This document shows, piece after piece, positions 51,764-63,859 of a stretch of DNA of 64,000 bases. A program made the position numbers and the translations under genes. The stretch lies in NCBI GenBank assembly GCA_945643635.1, contig CALZFC010000274.1:1161501-1225500 (forward strand), written 5' to 3'. The stretch comes from Allodiplogaster sudhausi (Eukaryota; Nematoda; Chromadorea; Rhabditida; Diplogasteridae). Within the stretch, counting starts at the first letter, position 1, and every line of letters begins with the position of its first letter. The notes under the pieces were generated by a model. It ran no database searches and was not told where the DNA came from. It saw only the letters and a list, made by a program, of their open reading frames with translations.

Positions 51764-53984
51764 TTGACTTGTCTTGACTTGACTTGAATTGTCTTGACTT
51801 GACTTGTCTTGACTTGTTTTGACTTGACTTGTCTTGACTTGACTTGTCTTGACTTGTCTTGACTTGCTTGACTTGTCTTGACTTGACTTGACTTGTCTTG
51901 ACTTGTCTTGACGACTTGACTTGTCTTGACTTGACTTGACTTGTCTTGACTTGTCTTCACTTGACTTGTCTTGACTTGTCTTGACTTGACTTGTCTTGAC
52001 TTGTCCTGACTTGTCTTGTCTTGTCTTGACTTGACTTGTTTTGAATTGTCTTGACTTTCTCCAAGCAAACTTGGGCTTTCTTATGTTGGCTGTCGGATTC
52101 ATCATCAAGGGACCCTGAAGACTATCCTTGCTTAGTTTGAAGTCAATCGGATTCAACAAAATTTTCGACATGCTCATCAAGCTATTTGTCTTTCTTGACT
52201 TGTCTTGAATTGACTTGAATTGTCATGGCTTGACTTGTGTTGACTTGACTTGTCTTGACTTGTTTTGAATTGTCTTGACTTGCTTGTCTTGTCTTGTCTT
52301 GACTTGCTTGACTTGACTTGTCTTGACTTGACTTGACTTGTATTGACTTGTCTTGACTTGTCTTGACTTGTCTTGACTTGACTTGTCTTGACTTGAGTTG
52401 ACTTGTTTTGAATTGTCTTGACTTTCTCCAAGCAAACTTGGGCTTTCTTATTTTGGCTGTCGGATTCATCGTCAAGGGACCCTGAAGACTATCCTTGCTT
52501 AGTTTGAAGTCAATCGGATACAAAAATTTTTTCGACATGGTCATCAAACTAGTTCACGGACCATACTCTCCAAGCAAACTTGGGCTTTCTTATTTTGGCT
52601 TTCGGATTCATCATCAAGGGACCCTGAAGACTATCCTTGCTTAGTCTGAAGTCAATCGGATACAAAAATTTTTTCGACATGGTCATCAAGCTAGTTCACG
52701 GACCATAATCTCCAAGCAAACTTGGGCTTTCTAATTCTGGCTTTCGGATTCATCATCAAGGGAACCTAAAGACTATCCTTGCTTAGTTTGAAGTCAAGCG
52801 GATTCAACAAAATTTTCGACATGGTCATCAAGCTGTTTTTCTTTCTTGACTTGTCTTGACTTGACTTGAATTGTCTTGACTTGACTTGTCTTGACTTGTT
52901 TTGACTTGACTTGTCTTGACTTGACTTGTCTTGACTTGCTTGACTTGTCTTGACTTGACTTGACTTGTCTTGACTTGTCTTGACGACTTGACTTGTCTTG
53001 ACTTGACTTGACTTGTCTTGACTTGTCTTCACTTGACTTGTCTTGACTTGTCTTGACTTGACTTGTCTTGACTTGTCCTGACTTGTCTTGTCTTGTCTTG
53101 ACTTGACTTGTTTTGAATTGTCTTGACTTTCTCCAAGCAAACTTGGGCTTTCTTATGTTGGCTGTCGGATTCATCATCAAGGGACCCTGAAGACTATCCT
53201 TGCTTAGTTTGAAGTCAATCGGATTCAACAAAATTTTCGACATGCTCATCAAGCTATTTGTCTTTCTTGACTTGTCTTGAATTGACTTGAATTGTCATGG
53301 CTTGACTTGTGTTAACTTGACTTGTCTTGACTTGTTTTGAATTGTCTTGACTTGCTTGTCTTGTCTTGTCTTGACTTGCTTGACTTGACTTGTCTTGACT
53401 TGTTTTGAATTGTCTTGACTTGCTTGTCTTGTCTTGTCTTGACTTGCTTGACTTGACTTGTCTTGACTTGACTTGACTTGTATTGACTTGTCTTGACTTG
53501 TCTTGACTTGTCTTGACTTGACTTGTCTTGACTTGAGTTGACTTGTTTTGAATTGTCTTGACTTTCTCCAAGCAAACTTGGGCTTTCTTATTTTGGCTGT
53601 CGGATTCATCGTCAAGGGACCCTGAAGACTATCCTTGCTTAGTTTGAAGTCAATCGGATACAAAAATTTTTTCGACATGGTCATCAAACTAGTTCACGGA
53701 CCATACTCTCCAAGCAAACTTGGGCTTTCTTATTTGGCTTTCGGATTCATCATCAAGGGACCCTGAAGACTATCCTTGCTTAGTCTGAAGTCAATCGGAT
53801 ACAAAAATTTTTTCGACATGGTCATCAAGCTAGTTCACGGACCATAATCTCCAAGCAAACTTGGGCTTTCTAATTCTGGCTTTCGGATTCATCATCAAGG
53901 GAACCTAAAGACTATCCTTGCTTAGTTTGAAGTCAAGCGGATTCAACAAAATTTTCGACATGGTCATCAAGCTGTTTTTCTTTC
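51764..53984 (+). repeat. 2222-bp higher-order repeat, outlying copy (2221 bp)
   Basis: The order is pentamers (51764-52055), one B (52059), pentamers, three B (52426, 52568, 52710), pentamers, one B (53131), pentamers, three B (53566, 53708, 53849). One T is missing near 53733, giving 2221 bp. Pentamers after the single-B islands are degenerate (TTGAATTGAC, CATGGCTTGAC, GTGTTGAC, TTGAGTTGAC). This copy lacks three variants found in some or all later copies: GACTGGACTTG, AAGTAAAGCGG and CTTGCTTCAC. Confidence 0.94.
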
Positions 53985-54639
53985 TTGACTTGTCTTGACT
54001 TGACTTGAATTGTCTTGACTTGACTTGTCTTGACTTGTTTTGACTTGACTTGTCTTGACTTGACTTGTCTTGACTTGTCTTGACTTGCTTGACTTGTCTT
54101 GACTTGACTTGACTTGTCTTGACTTGTCTTGACGACTTGACTTGTCTTGACTTGACTTGACTTGTCTTGACTTGTCTTCACTTGACTTGTCTTGACTTGT
54201 CTTGACTTGACTTGTCTTGACTTGTCCTGACTTGTCTTGTCTTGTCTTGACTTGACTTGTTTTGAATTGTCTTGACTTTCTCCAAGCAAACTTGGGCTTT
54301 CTTATGTTGGCTGTCGGATTCATCATCAAGGGACCCTGAAGACTATCCTTGCTTAGTTTGAAGTCAATCGGATTCAACAAAATTTTCGACATGCTCATCA
54401 AGCTATTTGTCTTTCTTGACTTGTCTTGAATTGACTTGAATTGTCATGGCTTGACTTGTGTTAACTTGACTTGTCTTGACTTGTTTTGAATTGTCTTGAC
54501 TTGCTTGTCTTGTCTTGTCTTGACTTGACTTGACTTGTCTTGACTTGTCTTCACTTGACTTGACTTGTCTTGACTTGTCTTGACTTGTCTTGACTTGACT
54601 TGTCTTGACTTGAGTTGACTTGTTTTGAATTGTCTTGAC
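53985..54639 (+). repeat. 2222-bp repeat, partial copy
   Basis: It starts like a full copy: pentamers, one B at 54280, then pentamers. The second pentamer tract (54416-54639) is rearranged and includes a TTCAC-TTGAC pair. It leads into a diverged B island instead of the usual three-monomer one. It is repeated at 62012, offset 8027 bp. Confidence 0.92.
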
Positions 54640-55345
54640 TTTCTCCAAGCAAACTTGGGCTTTCTTATTTTGGCTGTCGGATTCATCATCAAGGGACCCT
54701 GTAGACTATCCTTGCTTCGTTTGAAGTCAATCGGATACAAAAATTTTTTCGACATGATCATCAAGCTAGTTCACGGACAATAATCTAAAAGCAAACTTGG
54801 GCTTTCTTATTTTGGCTTTCTAATTCATCATCAAGGGACCCTGAAGACTATCCTTGCTTAGTTTGAATCAATCGGATACAAAAATTTTTTCGACATGGTC
54901 ATCAAGCTAGTTCACGGACCATACTCTCCAAGCAAACTTGGGCTTTCTTATTTTGGCTTTCGGATTCATCATCAAGGGACCCTGAAGACTATCCTTGCTT
55001 CGTTTGAAGTCAATCGGATACAAACAGTTTTTCCACATGATCATTAAGCTAGTTCACGGACAGTAATCTAAAAGCAAACTTGGGCTTTCTTATTTCGGCT
55101 GTCGGATTCATCATAAAGGGACGCTGAAGACTATCCTTGCTCAGTTTGAAGTCAATCGAATACAAAAATTTTTTCGACATGGTCATCAAGCTAGTTCACG
55201 GACCATAATCTCCAAACAAACTTGGGCTTTCTCATTTTGGCTTTCGGATTCATCATCAAGGGAACCTAAAGACTATCCTTGCTTAGTTTGAAGTCAAGCG
55301 GATTCAACAAAATTTTCGACATGGTCATCAAGCTGTTTTTCTTTC
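54640..55345 (+). repeat. Five-monomer diverged B island, copy 1
   Basis: B monomers start at 54643, 54785, 54926, 55068 and 55210. Two begin CTAAAAGCAAACTTGGGC instead of CTCCAAGC. Others carry GGACAATAAT or GGACAGTAAT, TTTTCCACATGATCATTAAG, TTATTTCGGCTGTCGG and GGGACGCTGAAG. They are the most divergent B units in the window, so they are candidates for older, less homogenised sequence. The same five recur at 62667. Confidence 0.93.
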
Positions 55346-57567
55346 TTGACTTGTCTTGACTTGACTTGAATTGTCTTGACTTGACTTGTCTTGACTTGTT
55401 TTGACTTGACTTGTCTTGACTTGACTTGTCTTGACTTGTCTTGACTTGCTTGACTTGTCTTGACTTGACTTGACTTGTCTTGACTTGTCTTGACGACTTG
55501 ACTTGTCTTGACTTGACTTGACTTGTCTTGACTTGTCTTCACTTGACTTGTCTTGACTTGTCTTGACTTGACTTGTCTTGACTTGTCCTGACTTGTCTTG
55601 TCTTGTCTTGACTGGACTTGTTTTGAATTGTCTTGACTTTCTCCAAGCAAACTTGGGCTTTCTTATGTTGGCTGTCGGATTCATCATCAAGGGACCCTGA
55701 AGACTATCCTTGCTTAGTTTGAAGTCAATCGGATTCAACAAAATTTTCGACATGCTCATCAAGCTATTTGTCTTTCTTGACTTGTCTTGAATTGACTTGA
55801 ATTGTCATGGCTTGACTTGTGTTGACTTGACTTGTCTTGACTTGTTTTGAATTGTCTTGACTTGCTTGTCTTGTCTTGTCTTGACTTGCTTGACTTGACT
55901 TGTCTTGACTTGACTTGACTTGTATTGACTTGTCTTGACTTGTCTTGACTTGTCTTGACTTGACTTGTCTTGACTTGAGTTGACTTGTTTTGAATTGTCT
56001 TGACTTTCTCCAAGCAAACTTGGGCTTTCTTATTTTGGCTGTCGGATTCATCGTCAAGGGACCCTGAAGACTATCCTTGCTTAGTTTGAAGTCAATCGGA
56101 TACAAAAATTTTTTCGACATGGTCATCAAACTAGTTCACGGACCATACTCTCCAAGCAAACTTGGGCTTTCTTATTTTGGCTTTCGGATTCATCATCAAG
56201 GGACCCTGAAGACTATCCTTGCTTAGTCTGAAGTCAATCGGATACAAAAATTTTTTCGACATGGTCATCAAGCTAGTTCACGGACCATAATCTCCAAGCA
56301 AACTTGGGCTTTCTAATTCTGGCTTTCGGATTCATCATCAAGGGAACCTAAAGACTATCCTTGCTTAGTTTGAAGTAAAGCGGATTCAACAAAATTTTCG
56401 ACATGGTCATCAAGCTGTTTTTCTTTCTTGACTTGTCTTGACTTGACTTGAATTGTCTTGACTTGACTTGTCTTGACTTGTTTTGACTTGACTTGTCTTG
56501 ACTTGACTTGTCTTGACTTGCTTGACTTGTCTTGACTTGACTTGACTTGTCTTGACTTGTCTTGACGACTTGACTTGTCTTGACTTGACTTGACTTGTCT
56601 TGACTTGTCTTCACTTGACTTGTCTTGACTTGTCTTGACTTGACTTGTCTTGACTTGTCCTGACTTGTCTTGTCTTGTCTTGACTTGACTTGTTTTGAAT
56701 TGTCTTGACTTTCTCCAAGCAAACTTGGGCTTTCTTATGTTGGCTGTCGGATTCATCATCAAGGGACCCTGAAGACTATCCTTGCTTAGTTTGAAGTCAA
56801 TCGGATTCAACAAAATTTTCGACATGCTCATCAAGCTATTTGTCTTTCTTGACTTGTCTTGAATTGACTTGAATTGTCATGGCTTGACTTGTGTTAACTT
56901 GACTTGTCTTGACTTGTTTTGAATTGTCTTGACTTGCTTGTCTTGTCTTGTCTTGACTTGCTTCACTTGACTTGTCTTGACTTGTTTTGAATTGTCTTGA
57001 CTTGCTTGTCTTGTCTTGTCTTGACTTGCTTGACTTGACTTGTCTTGACTTGACTTGACTTGTATTGACTTGTCTTGACTTGTCTTGACTTGTCTTGACT
57101 TGACTTGTCTTGACTTGAGTTGACTTGTTTTGAATTGTCTTGACTTTCTCCAAGCAAACTTGGGCTTTCTTATTTTGGCTGTCGGATTCATCGTCAAGGG
57201 ACCCTGAAGACTATCCTTGCTTAGTTTGAAGTCAATCGGATACAAAAATTTTTTCGACATGGTCATCAAACTAGTTCACGGACCATACTCTCCAAGCAAA
57301 CTTGGGCTTTCTTATTTTGGCTTTCGGATTCATCATCAAGGGACCCTGAAGACTATCCTTGCTTAGTCTGAAGTCAATCGGATACAAAAATTTTTTCGAC
57401 ATGGTCATCAAGCTAGTTCACGGACCATAATCTCCAAGCAAACTTGGGCTTTCTAATTCTGGCTTTCGGATTCATCATCAAGGGAACCTAAAGACTATCC
57501 TTGCTTAGTTTGAAGTCAAGCGGATTCAACAAAATTTTCGACATGGTCATCAAGCTGTTTTTCTTTC
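55346..57567 (+). repeat. 2222-bp higher-order repeat, copy 1
   Basis: Pentamers; one B (55641); pentamers; three B (56008, 56150, 56292); pentamers; one B (56713); pentamers; three B (57148, 57290, 57432). Diagnostic variants are GACTGGACTTG near 55612 (shared with copy 2), AAGTAAAGCGG near 56376 and CTTGCTTCACTTG near 56960 (both shared with copies 2 and 3). Confidence 0.96.
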
Positions 57568-59789
57568 TTGACTTGTCTTGACTTGACTTGAATTGTCTTG
57601 ACTTGACTTGTCTTGACTTGTTTTGACTTGACTTGTCTTGACTTGACTTGTCTTGACTTGTCTTGACTTGCTTGACTTGTCTTGACTTGACTTGACTTGT
57701 CTTGACTTGTCTTGACGACTTGACTTGTCTTGACTTGACTTGACTTGTCTTGACTTGTCTTCACTTGACTTGTCTTGACTTGTCTTGACTTGACTTGTCT
57801 TGACTTGTCCTGACTTGTCTTGTCTTGTCTTGACTGGACTTGTTTTGAATTGTCTTGACTTTCTCCAAGCAAACTTGGGCTTTCTTATGTTGGCTGTCGG
57901 ATTCATCATCAAGGGACCCTGAAGACTATCCTTGCTTAGTTTGAAGTCAATCGGATTCAACAAAATTTTCGACATGCTCATCAAGCTATTTGTCTTTCTT
58001 GACTTGTCTTGAATTGACTTGAATTGTCATGGCTTGACTTGTGTTGACTTGACTTGTCTTGACTTGTTTTGAATTGTCTTGACTTGCTTGTCTTGTCTTG
58101 TCTTGACTTGCTTGACTTGACTTGTCTTGACTTGACTTGACTTGTATTGACTTGTCTTGACTTGTCTTGACTTGTCTTGACTTGACTTGTCTTGACTTGA
58201 GTTGACTTGTTTTGAATTGTCTTGACTTTCTCCAAGCAAACTTGGGCTTTCTTATTTTGGCTGTCGGATTCATCGTCAAGGGACCCTGAAGACTATCCTT
58301 GCTTAGTTTGAAGTCAATCGGATACAAAAATTTTTTCGACATGGTCATCAAACTAGTTCACGGACCATACTCTCCAAGCAAACTTGGGCTTTCTTATTTT
58401 GGCTTTCGGATTCATCATCAAGGGACCCTGAAGACTATCCTTGCTTAGTCTGAAGTCAATCGGATACAAAAATTTTTTCGACATGGTCATCAAGCTAGTT
58501 CACGGACCATAATCTCCAAGCAAACTTGGGCTTTCTAATTCTGGCTTTCGGATTCATCATCAAGGGAACCTAAAGACTATCCTTGCTTAGTTTGAAGTAA
58601 AGCGGATTCAACAAAATTTTCGACATGGTCATCAAGCTGTTTTTCTTTCTTGACTTGTCTTGACTTGACTTGAATTGTCTTGACTTGACTTGTCTTGACT
58701 TGTTTTGACTTGACTTGTCTTGACTTGACTTGTCTTGACTTGCTTGACTTGTCTTGACTTGACTTGACTTGTCTTGACTTGTCTTGACGACTTGACTTGT
58801 CTTGACTTGACTTGACTTGTCTTGACTTGTCTTCACTTGACTTGTCTTGACTTGTCTTGACTTGACTTGTCTTGACTTGTCCTGACTTGTCTTGTCTTGT
58901 CTTGACTTGACTTGTTTTGAATTGTCTTGACTTTCTCCAAGCAAACTTGGGCTTTCTTATGTTGGCTGTCGGATTCATCATCAAGGGACCCTGAAGACTA
59001 TCCTTGCTTAGTTTGAAGTCAATCGGATTCAACAAAATTTTCGACATGCTCATCAAGCTATTTGTCTTTCTTGACTTGTCTTGAATTGACTTGAATTGTC
59101 ATGGCTTGACTTGTGTTAACTTGACTTGTCTTGACTTGTTTTGAATTGTCTTGACTTGCTTGTCTTGTCTTGTCTTGACTTGCTTCACTTGACTTGTCTT
59201 GACTTGTTTTGAATTGTCTTGACTTGCTTGTCTTGTCTTGTCTTGACTTGCTTGACTTGACTTGTCTTGACTTGACTTGACTTGTATTGACTTGTCTTGA
59301 CTTGTCTTGACTTGTCTTGACTTGACTTGTCTTGACTTGAGTTGACTTGTTTTGAATTGTCTTGACTTTCTCCAAGCAAACTTGGGCTTTCTTATTTTGG
59401 CTGTCGGATTCATCGTCAAGGGACCCTGAAGACTATCCTTGCTTAGTTTGAAGTCAATCGGATACAAAAATTTTTTCGACATGGTCATCAAACTAGTTCA
59501 CGGACCATACTCTCCAAGCAAACTTGGGCTTTCTTATTTTGGCTTTCGGATTCATCATCAAGGGACCCTGAAGACTATCCTTGCTTAGTCTGAAGTCAAT
59601 CGGATACAAAAATTTTTTCGACATGGTCATCAAGCTAGTTCACGGACCATAATCTCCAAGCAAACTTGGGCTTTCTAATTCTGGCTTTCGGATTCATCAT
59701 CAAGGGAACCTAAAGACTATCCTTGCTTAGTTTGAAGTCAAGCGGATTCAACAAAATTTTCGACATGGTCATCAAGCTGTTTTTCTTTC
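57568..59789 (+). repeat. 2222-bp higher-order repeat, copy 2
   Basis: B monomers lie exactly 2222 bp after those of copy 1: 57863; 58230, 58372, 58514; 58935; 59370, 59512, 59654. It carries all three diagnostic variants of copy 1, including GACTGGACTTG near 57834. I saw no difference from copy 1 within the repeat. Confidence 0.96.
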
Positions 59790-62011
59790 TTGACTTGTCT
59801 TGACTTGACTTGAATTGTCTTGACTTGACTTGTCTTGACTTGTTTTGACTTGACTTGTCTTGACTTGACTTGTCTTGACTTGTCTTGACTTGCTTGACTT
59901 GTCTTGACTTGACTTGACTTGTCTTGACTTGTCTTGACGACTTGACTTGTCTTGACTTGACTTGACTTGTCTTGACTTGTCTTCACTTGACTTGTCTTGA
60001 CTTGTCTTGACTTGACTTGTCTTGACTTGTCCTGACTTGTCTTGTCTTGTCTTGACTTGACTTGTTTTGAATTGTCTTGACTTTCTCCAAGCAAACTTGG
60101 GCTTTCTTATGTTGGCTGTCGGATTCATCATCAAGGGACCCTGAAGACTATCCTTGCTTAGTTTGAAGTCAATCGGATTCAACAAAATTTTCGACATGCT
60201 CATCAAGCTATTTGTCTTTCTTGACTTGTCTTGAATTGACTTGAATTGTCATGGCTTGACTTGTGTTGACTTGACTTGTCTTGACTTGTTTTGAATTGTC
60301 TTGACTTGCTTGTCTTGTCTTGTCTTGACTTGCTTGACTTGACTTGTCTTGACTTGACTTGACTTGTATTGACTTGTCTTGACTTGTCTTGACTTGTCTT
60401 GACTTGACTTGTCTTGACTTGAGTTGACTTGTTTTGAATTGTCTTGACTTTCTCCAAGCAAACTTGGGCCTTCTTATTTTGGCTGTCGGATTCATCGTCA
60501 AGGGACCCTGAAGACTATCCTTGCTTAGTTTGAAGTCAATCGGATACAAAAATTTTTTCGACATGGTCATCAAACTTGTTCACGGACCATACTCTCCAAG
60601 CAAACTTGGGCTTTCTTATTTTGGCTTTCGGATTCATCATCAAGGGACCCTGAAGACTATCCTTGCTTAGTCTGAAGTCAATCGGATACAAAAATTTTTT
60701 CGACATGGTCATCAAGCTAGTTCACGGACCATAATCTCCAAGCAAACTTGGGCTTTCTAATTCTGGCTTTCGGATTCATCATCAAGGGAACCTAAAGACT
60801 ATCCTTGCTTAGTTTGAAGTAAAGCGGATTCAACAAAATTTTCGACATGGTCATCAAGCTGTTTTTCTTTCTTGACTTGTCTTGACTTGACTTGAATTGT
60901 CTTGACTTGACTTGTCTTGACTTGTTTTGACTTGACTTGTCTTGACTTGACTTGTCTTGACTTGCTTGACTTGTCTTGACTTGACTTGACTTGTCTTGAC
61001 TTGTCTTGACGACTTGACTTGTCTTGACTTGACTTGACTTGTCTTGACTTGTCTTCACTTGACTTGTCTTCACTTGTCTTGACTTGACTTGTCTTGACTT
61101 GTCCTGACTTGTCTTGTCTTGTCTTGACTTGACTTGTTTTGAATTGTCTTGACTTTCTCCAAGCAAACTTGGGCTTTCTTATGTTGGCTGTCGGATTCAT
61201 CATCAAGGGACCCTGAAGACTATCCTTGCTTAGTTTGAAGTCAATCGGATTCAACAAAATTTTCGACATGCTCATCAAGCTATTTGTCTTTCTTGACTTG
61301 TCTTGAATTGACTTGAATTGTCATGGCTTGACTTGTGTTAACTTGACTTGTCTTGACTTGTTTTGAATTGTCTTGACTTGCTTGTCTTGTCTTGTCTTGA
61401 CTTGCTTCACTTGACTTGTCTTGACTTGTTTTGAATTGTCTTGACTTGCTTGTCTTGTCTTGTCTTGACTTGCTTGACTTGACTTGTCTTGACTTGACTT
61501 GACTTGTATTGACTTGTCTTGACTTGTCTTGACTTGTCTTGACTTGACTTGTCTTGACTTGAGTTGACTTGTTTTGAATTGTCTTGACTTTCTCCAAGCA
61601 AACTTGGGCTTTCTTATTTTGGCTGTCGGATTCATCGTCAAGGGACCCTGAAGACTATCCTTGCTTAGTTTGAAGTCAATCGGATACAAAAATTTTTTCG
61701 ACATGGTCATCAAACTAGTTCACGGACCATACTCTCCAAGCAAACTTGGGCTTTCTTATTTTGGCTTTCGGATTCATCATCAAGGGACCCTGAAGACTAT
61801 CCTTGCTTAGTCTGAAGTCAATCGGATACAAAAATTTTTTCGACATGGTCATCAAGCTAGTTCACGGACCATAATCTCCAAGCAAACTTGGGCTTTCTAA
61901 TTCTGGCTTTCGGATTCATCATCAAGGGAACCTAAAGACTATCCTTGCTTAGTTTGAAGTCAAGCGGATTCAACAAAATTTTCGACATGGTCATCAAGCT
62001 GTTTTTCTTTC
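59790..62011 (+). repeat. 2222-bp higher-order repeat, copy 3
   Basis: B monomers lie 2222 bp after copy 2: 60085; 60452, 60594, 60736; 61157; 61592, 61734, 61876. It keeps AAGTAAAGCGG and CTTGCTTCAC but lacks GACTGGACTTG. Private changes are CTTGGGCCTTC near 60468, CAAACTTGTTCACGG near 60575 and an extra TTCAC near 61070. Confidence 0.96.
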
Positions 62012-62666
62012 TTGACTTGTCTTGACTTGACTTGAATTGTCTTGACTTGACTTGTCTTGACTTGTTTTGACTTGACTTGTCTTGACTTGACTTGTCTTGA
62101 CTTGTCTTGACTTGCTTGACTTGTCTTGACTTGACTTGACTTGTCTTGACTTGTCTTGACGACTTGACTTGTCTTGACTTGACTTGACTTGTCTTGACTT
62201 GTCTTCACTTGACTTGTCTTGACTTGTCTTGACTTGACTTGTCTTGACTTGTCCTGACTTGTCTTGTCTTGTCTTGACTTGACTTGTTTTGAATTGTCTT
62301 GACTTTCTCCAAGCAAACTTGGGCTTTCTTATGTTGGCTGTCGGATTCATCATCAAGGGACCCTGAAGACTATCCTTGCTTAGTTTGAAGTCAATCGGAT
62401 TCAACAAAATTTTCGACATGCTCATCAAGCTATTTGTCTTTCTTGACTTGTCTTGAATTGACTTGAATTGTCATGGCTTGACTTGTGTTAACTTGACTTG
62501 TCTTGACTTGTTTTGAATTGTCTTGACTTGCTTGTCTTGTCTTGTCTTGACTTGACTTGACTTGTCTTGACTTGTCTTCACTTGACTTGACTTGTCTTGA
62601 CTTGTCTTGACTTGTCTTGACTTGACTTGTCTTGACTTGAGTTGACTTGTTTTGAATTGTCTTGAC
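62012..62666 (+). repeat. 2222-bp repeat, terminal partial copy
   Basis: Offset 8027 bp from 53985-54639 and the same in structure: pentamers, one B at 62307, rearranged pentamers. It ends the regular higher-order array. Confidence 0.93.
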
Positions 62667-63325
62667 TTTCTCCAAGCAAACTTGGGCTTTCTTATTTTGG
62701 CTGTCGGATTCATCATCAAGGGACCCTGTAGACTATCCTTGCTTCGTTTGAAGTCAATCGGATACAAAAATTTTTTCGACATGATCATCAAGCTAGTTCA
62801 CGGACAATAATCTAAAAGCAAACTTGGGCTTTCTTATTTTGGCTTTCTAATTCATCATCAAGGGACCCTGAAGACTATCCTTGCTTAGTTTGAATCAATC
62901 GGATACAAAAATTTTTTCGACATGGTCATCAAGCTAGTTCACGGACCATACTCTCCAAGCAAACTTGGGCTTTCTTATTTTGGCTTTCGGATTCATCATC
63001 AAGGGACCCTGAAGACTATCCTTGCTTCGTTTGAAGTCAATCGGATACAAACAGTTTTTCCACATGATCATTAAGCTAGTTCACGGACAGTAATCTAAAA
63101 GCAAACTTGGGCTTTCTTATTTCGGCTGTCGGATTCATCATAAAGGGACGCTGAAGACTATCCTTGCTCAGTTTGAAGTCAATCGAATACAAAAATTTTT
63201 TCGACATGGTCATCAAGCTAGTTCACGGACCATAATCTCCAAACAAACTTGGGCTTTCTCATTTTGGCTTTCGGATTCATCATCAAGGGAGGGGGGGGGC
63301 ATGCTCATCAAGCTATTTGTCTTTC
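62667..63325 (+). repeat. Five-monomer diverged B island, copy 2
   Basis: B monomers start at 62670, 62812, 62953, 63095 and 63237, with the same diverged variants as the island at 54640. It differs at the end: the last monomer is collapsed at a G9 run (63291-63299, the longest seen) with the exit TATTTGTCTTTC, whereas the copy at 54640 continues into an uncollapsed monomer. Confidence 0.93.
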
Positions 63326-63859
63326 TTGACTTGTCTTGACTTGACTTGAATTGTCTTGACTTGACTTGTCTTGACTTGACTTGTCTTGACTTGTCTTGAC
63401 TTGACTTGTCTTGACTTGTCTTGACTTGTCTTGACTTGTCTTGACTTGTCTTGACTTGCTTGACTTGTCTTGACTTGACTTGTCTTGACTTGACTTGTCT
63501 TGACTTGCTTGACTTGACTTGTCTTGACTTGACTTGACTTGTCTTGACTTGTCTTGACTTGTCTTGACTTGACTTGTCTTGATTGTCTTGACTTGTCTTC
63601 ACTTGTCTTGACTTGTCTTGACTTGTCTTGACTTCCTTGTCTTAACTTGACTTGACTTGTCTTGTCATGTCTTGACTTGACTTGTTTTGAATTGTCTTGA
63701 CTTGCTTGTCTTGTCTTGTCTTGACTTGCTTGACTTGACTTGTCTTGACTTGACTTGACTTGTCTTGACTTGTCTTGACTTGACTTGTCTTGACTTGTCT
63801 TGATTTGACTTGTCTTGTCTTGTCTTGTCTTGACTTGACTTGTTTTGAATTGTCTTGAC
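63326..63859. repeat. Family A pentamer satellite, right-end domain
   Basis: Pentamers of the left-domain type return, including TTGATTGTC, TTCAC, TTCC-TTGTC-TTAAC near 63633, CATGTC and TTGTT-TTGAA variants. The composite A/B organisation therefore continues beyond the window. Confidence 0.95.
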
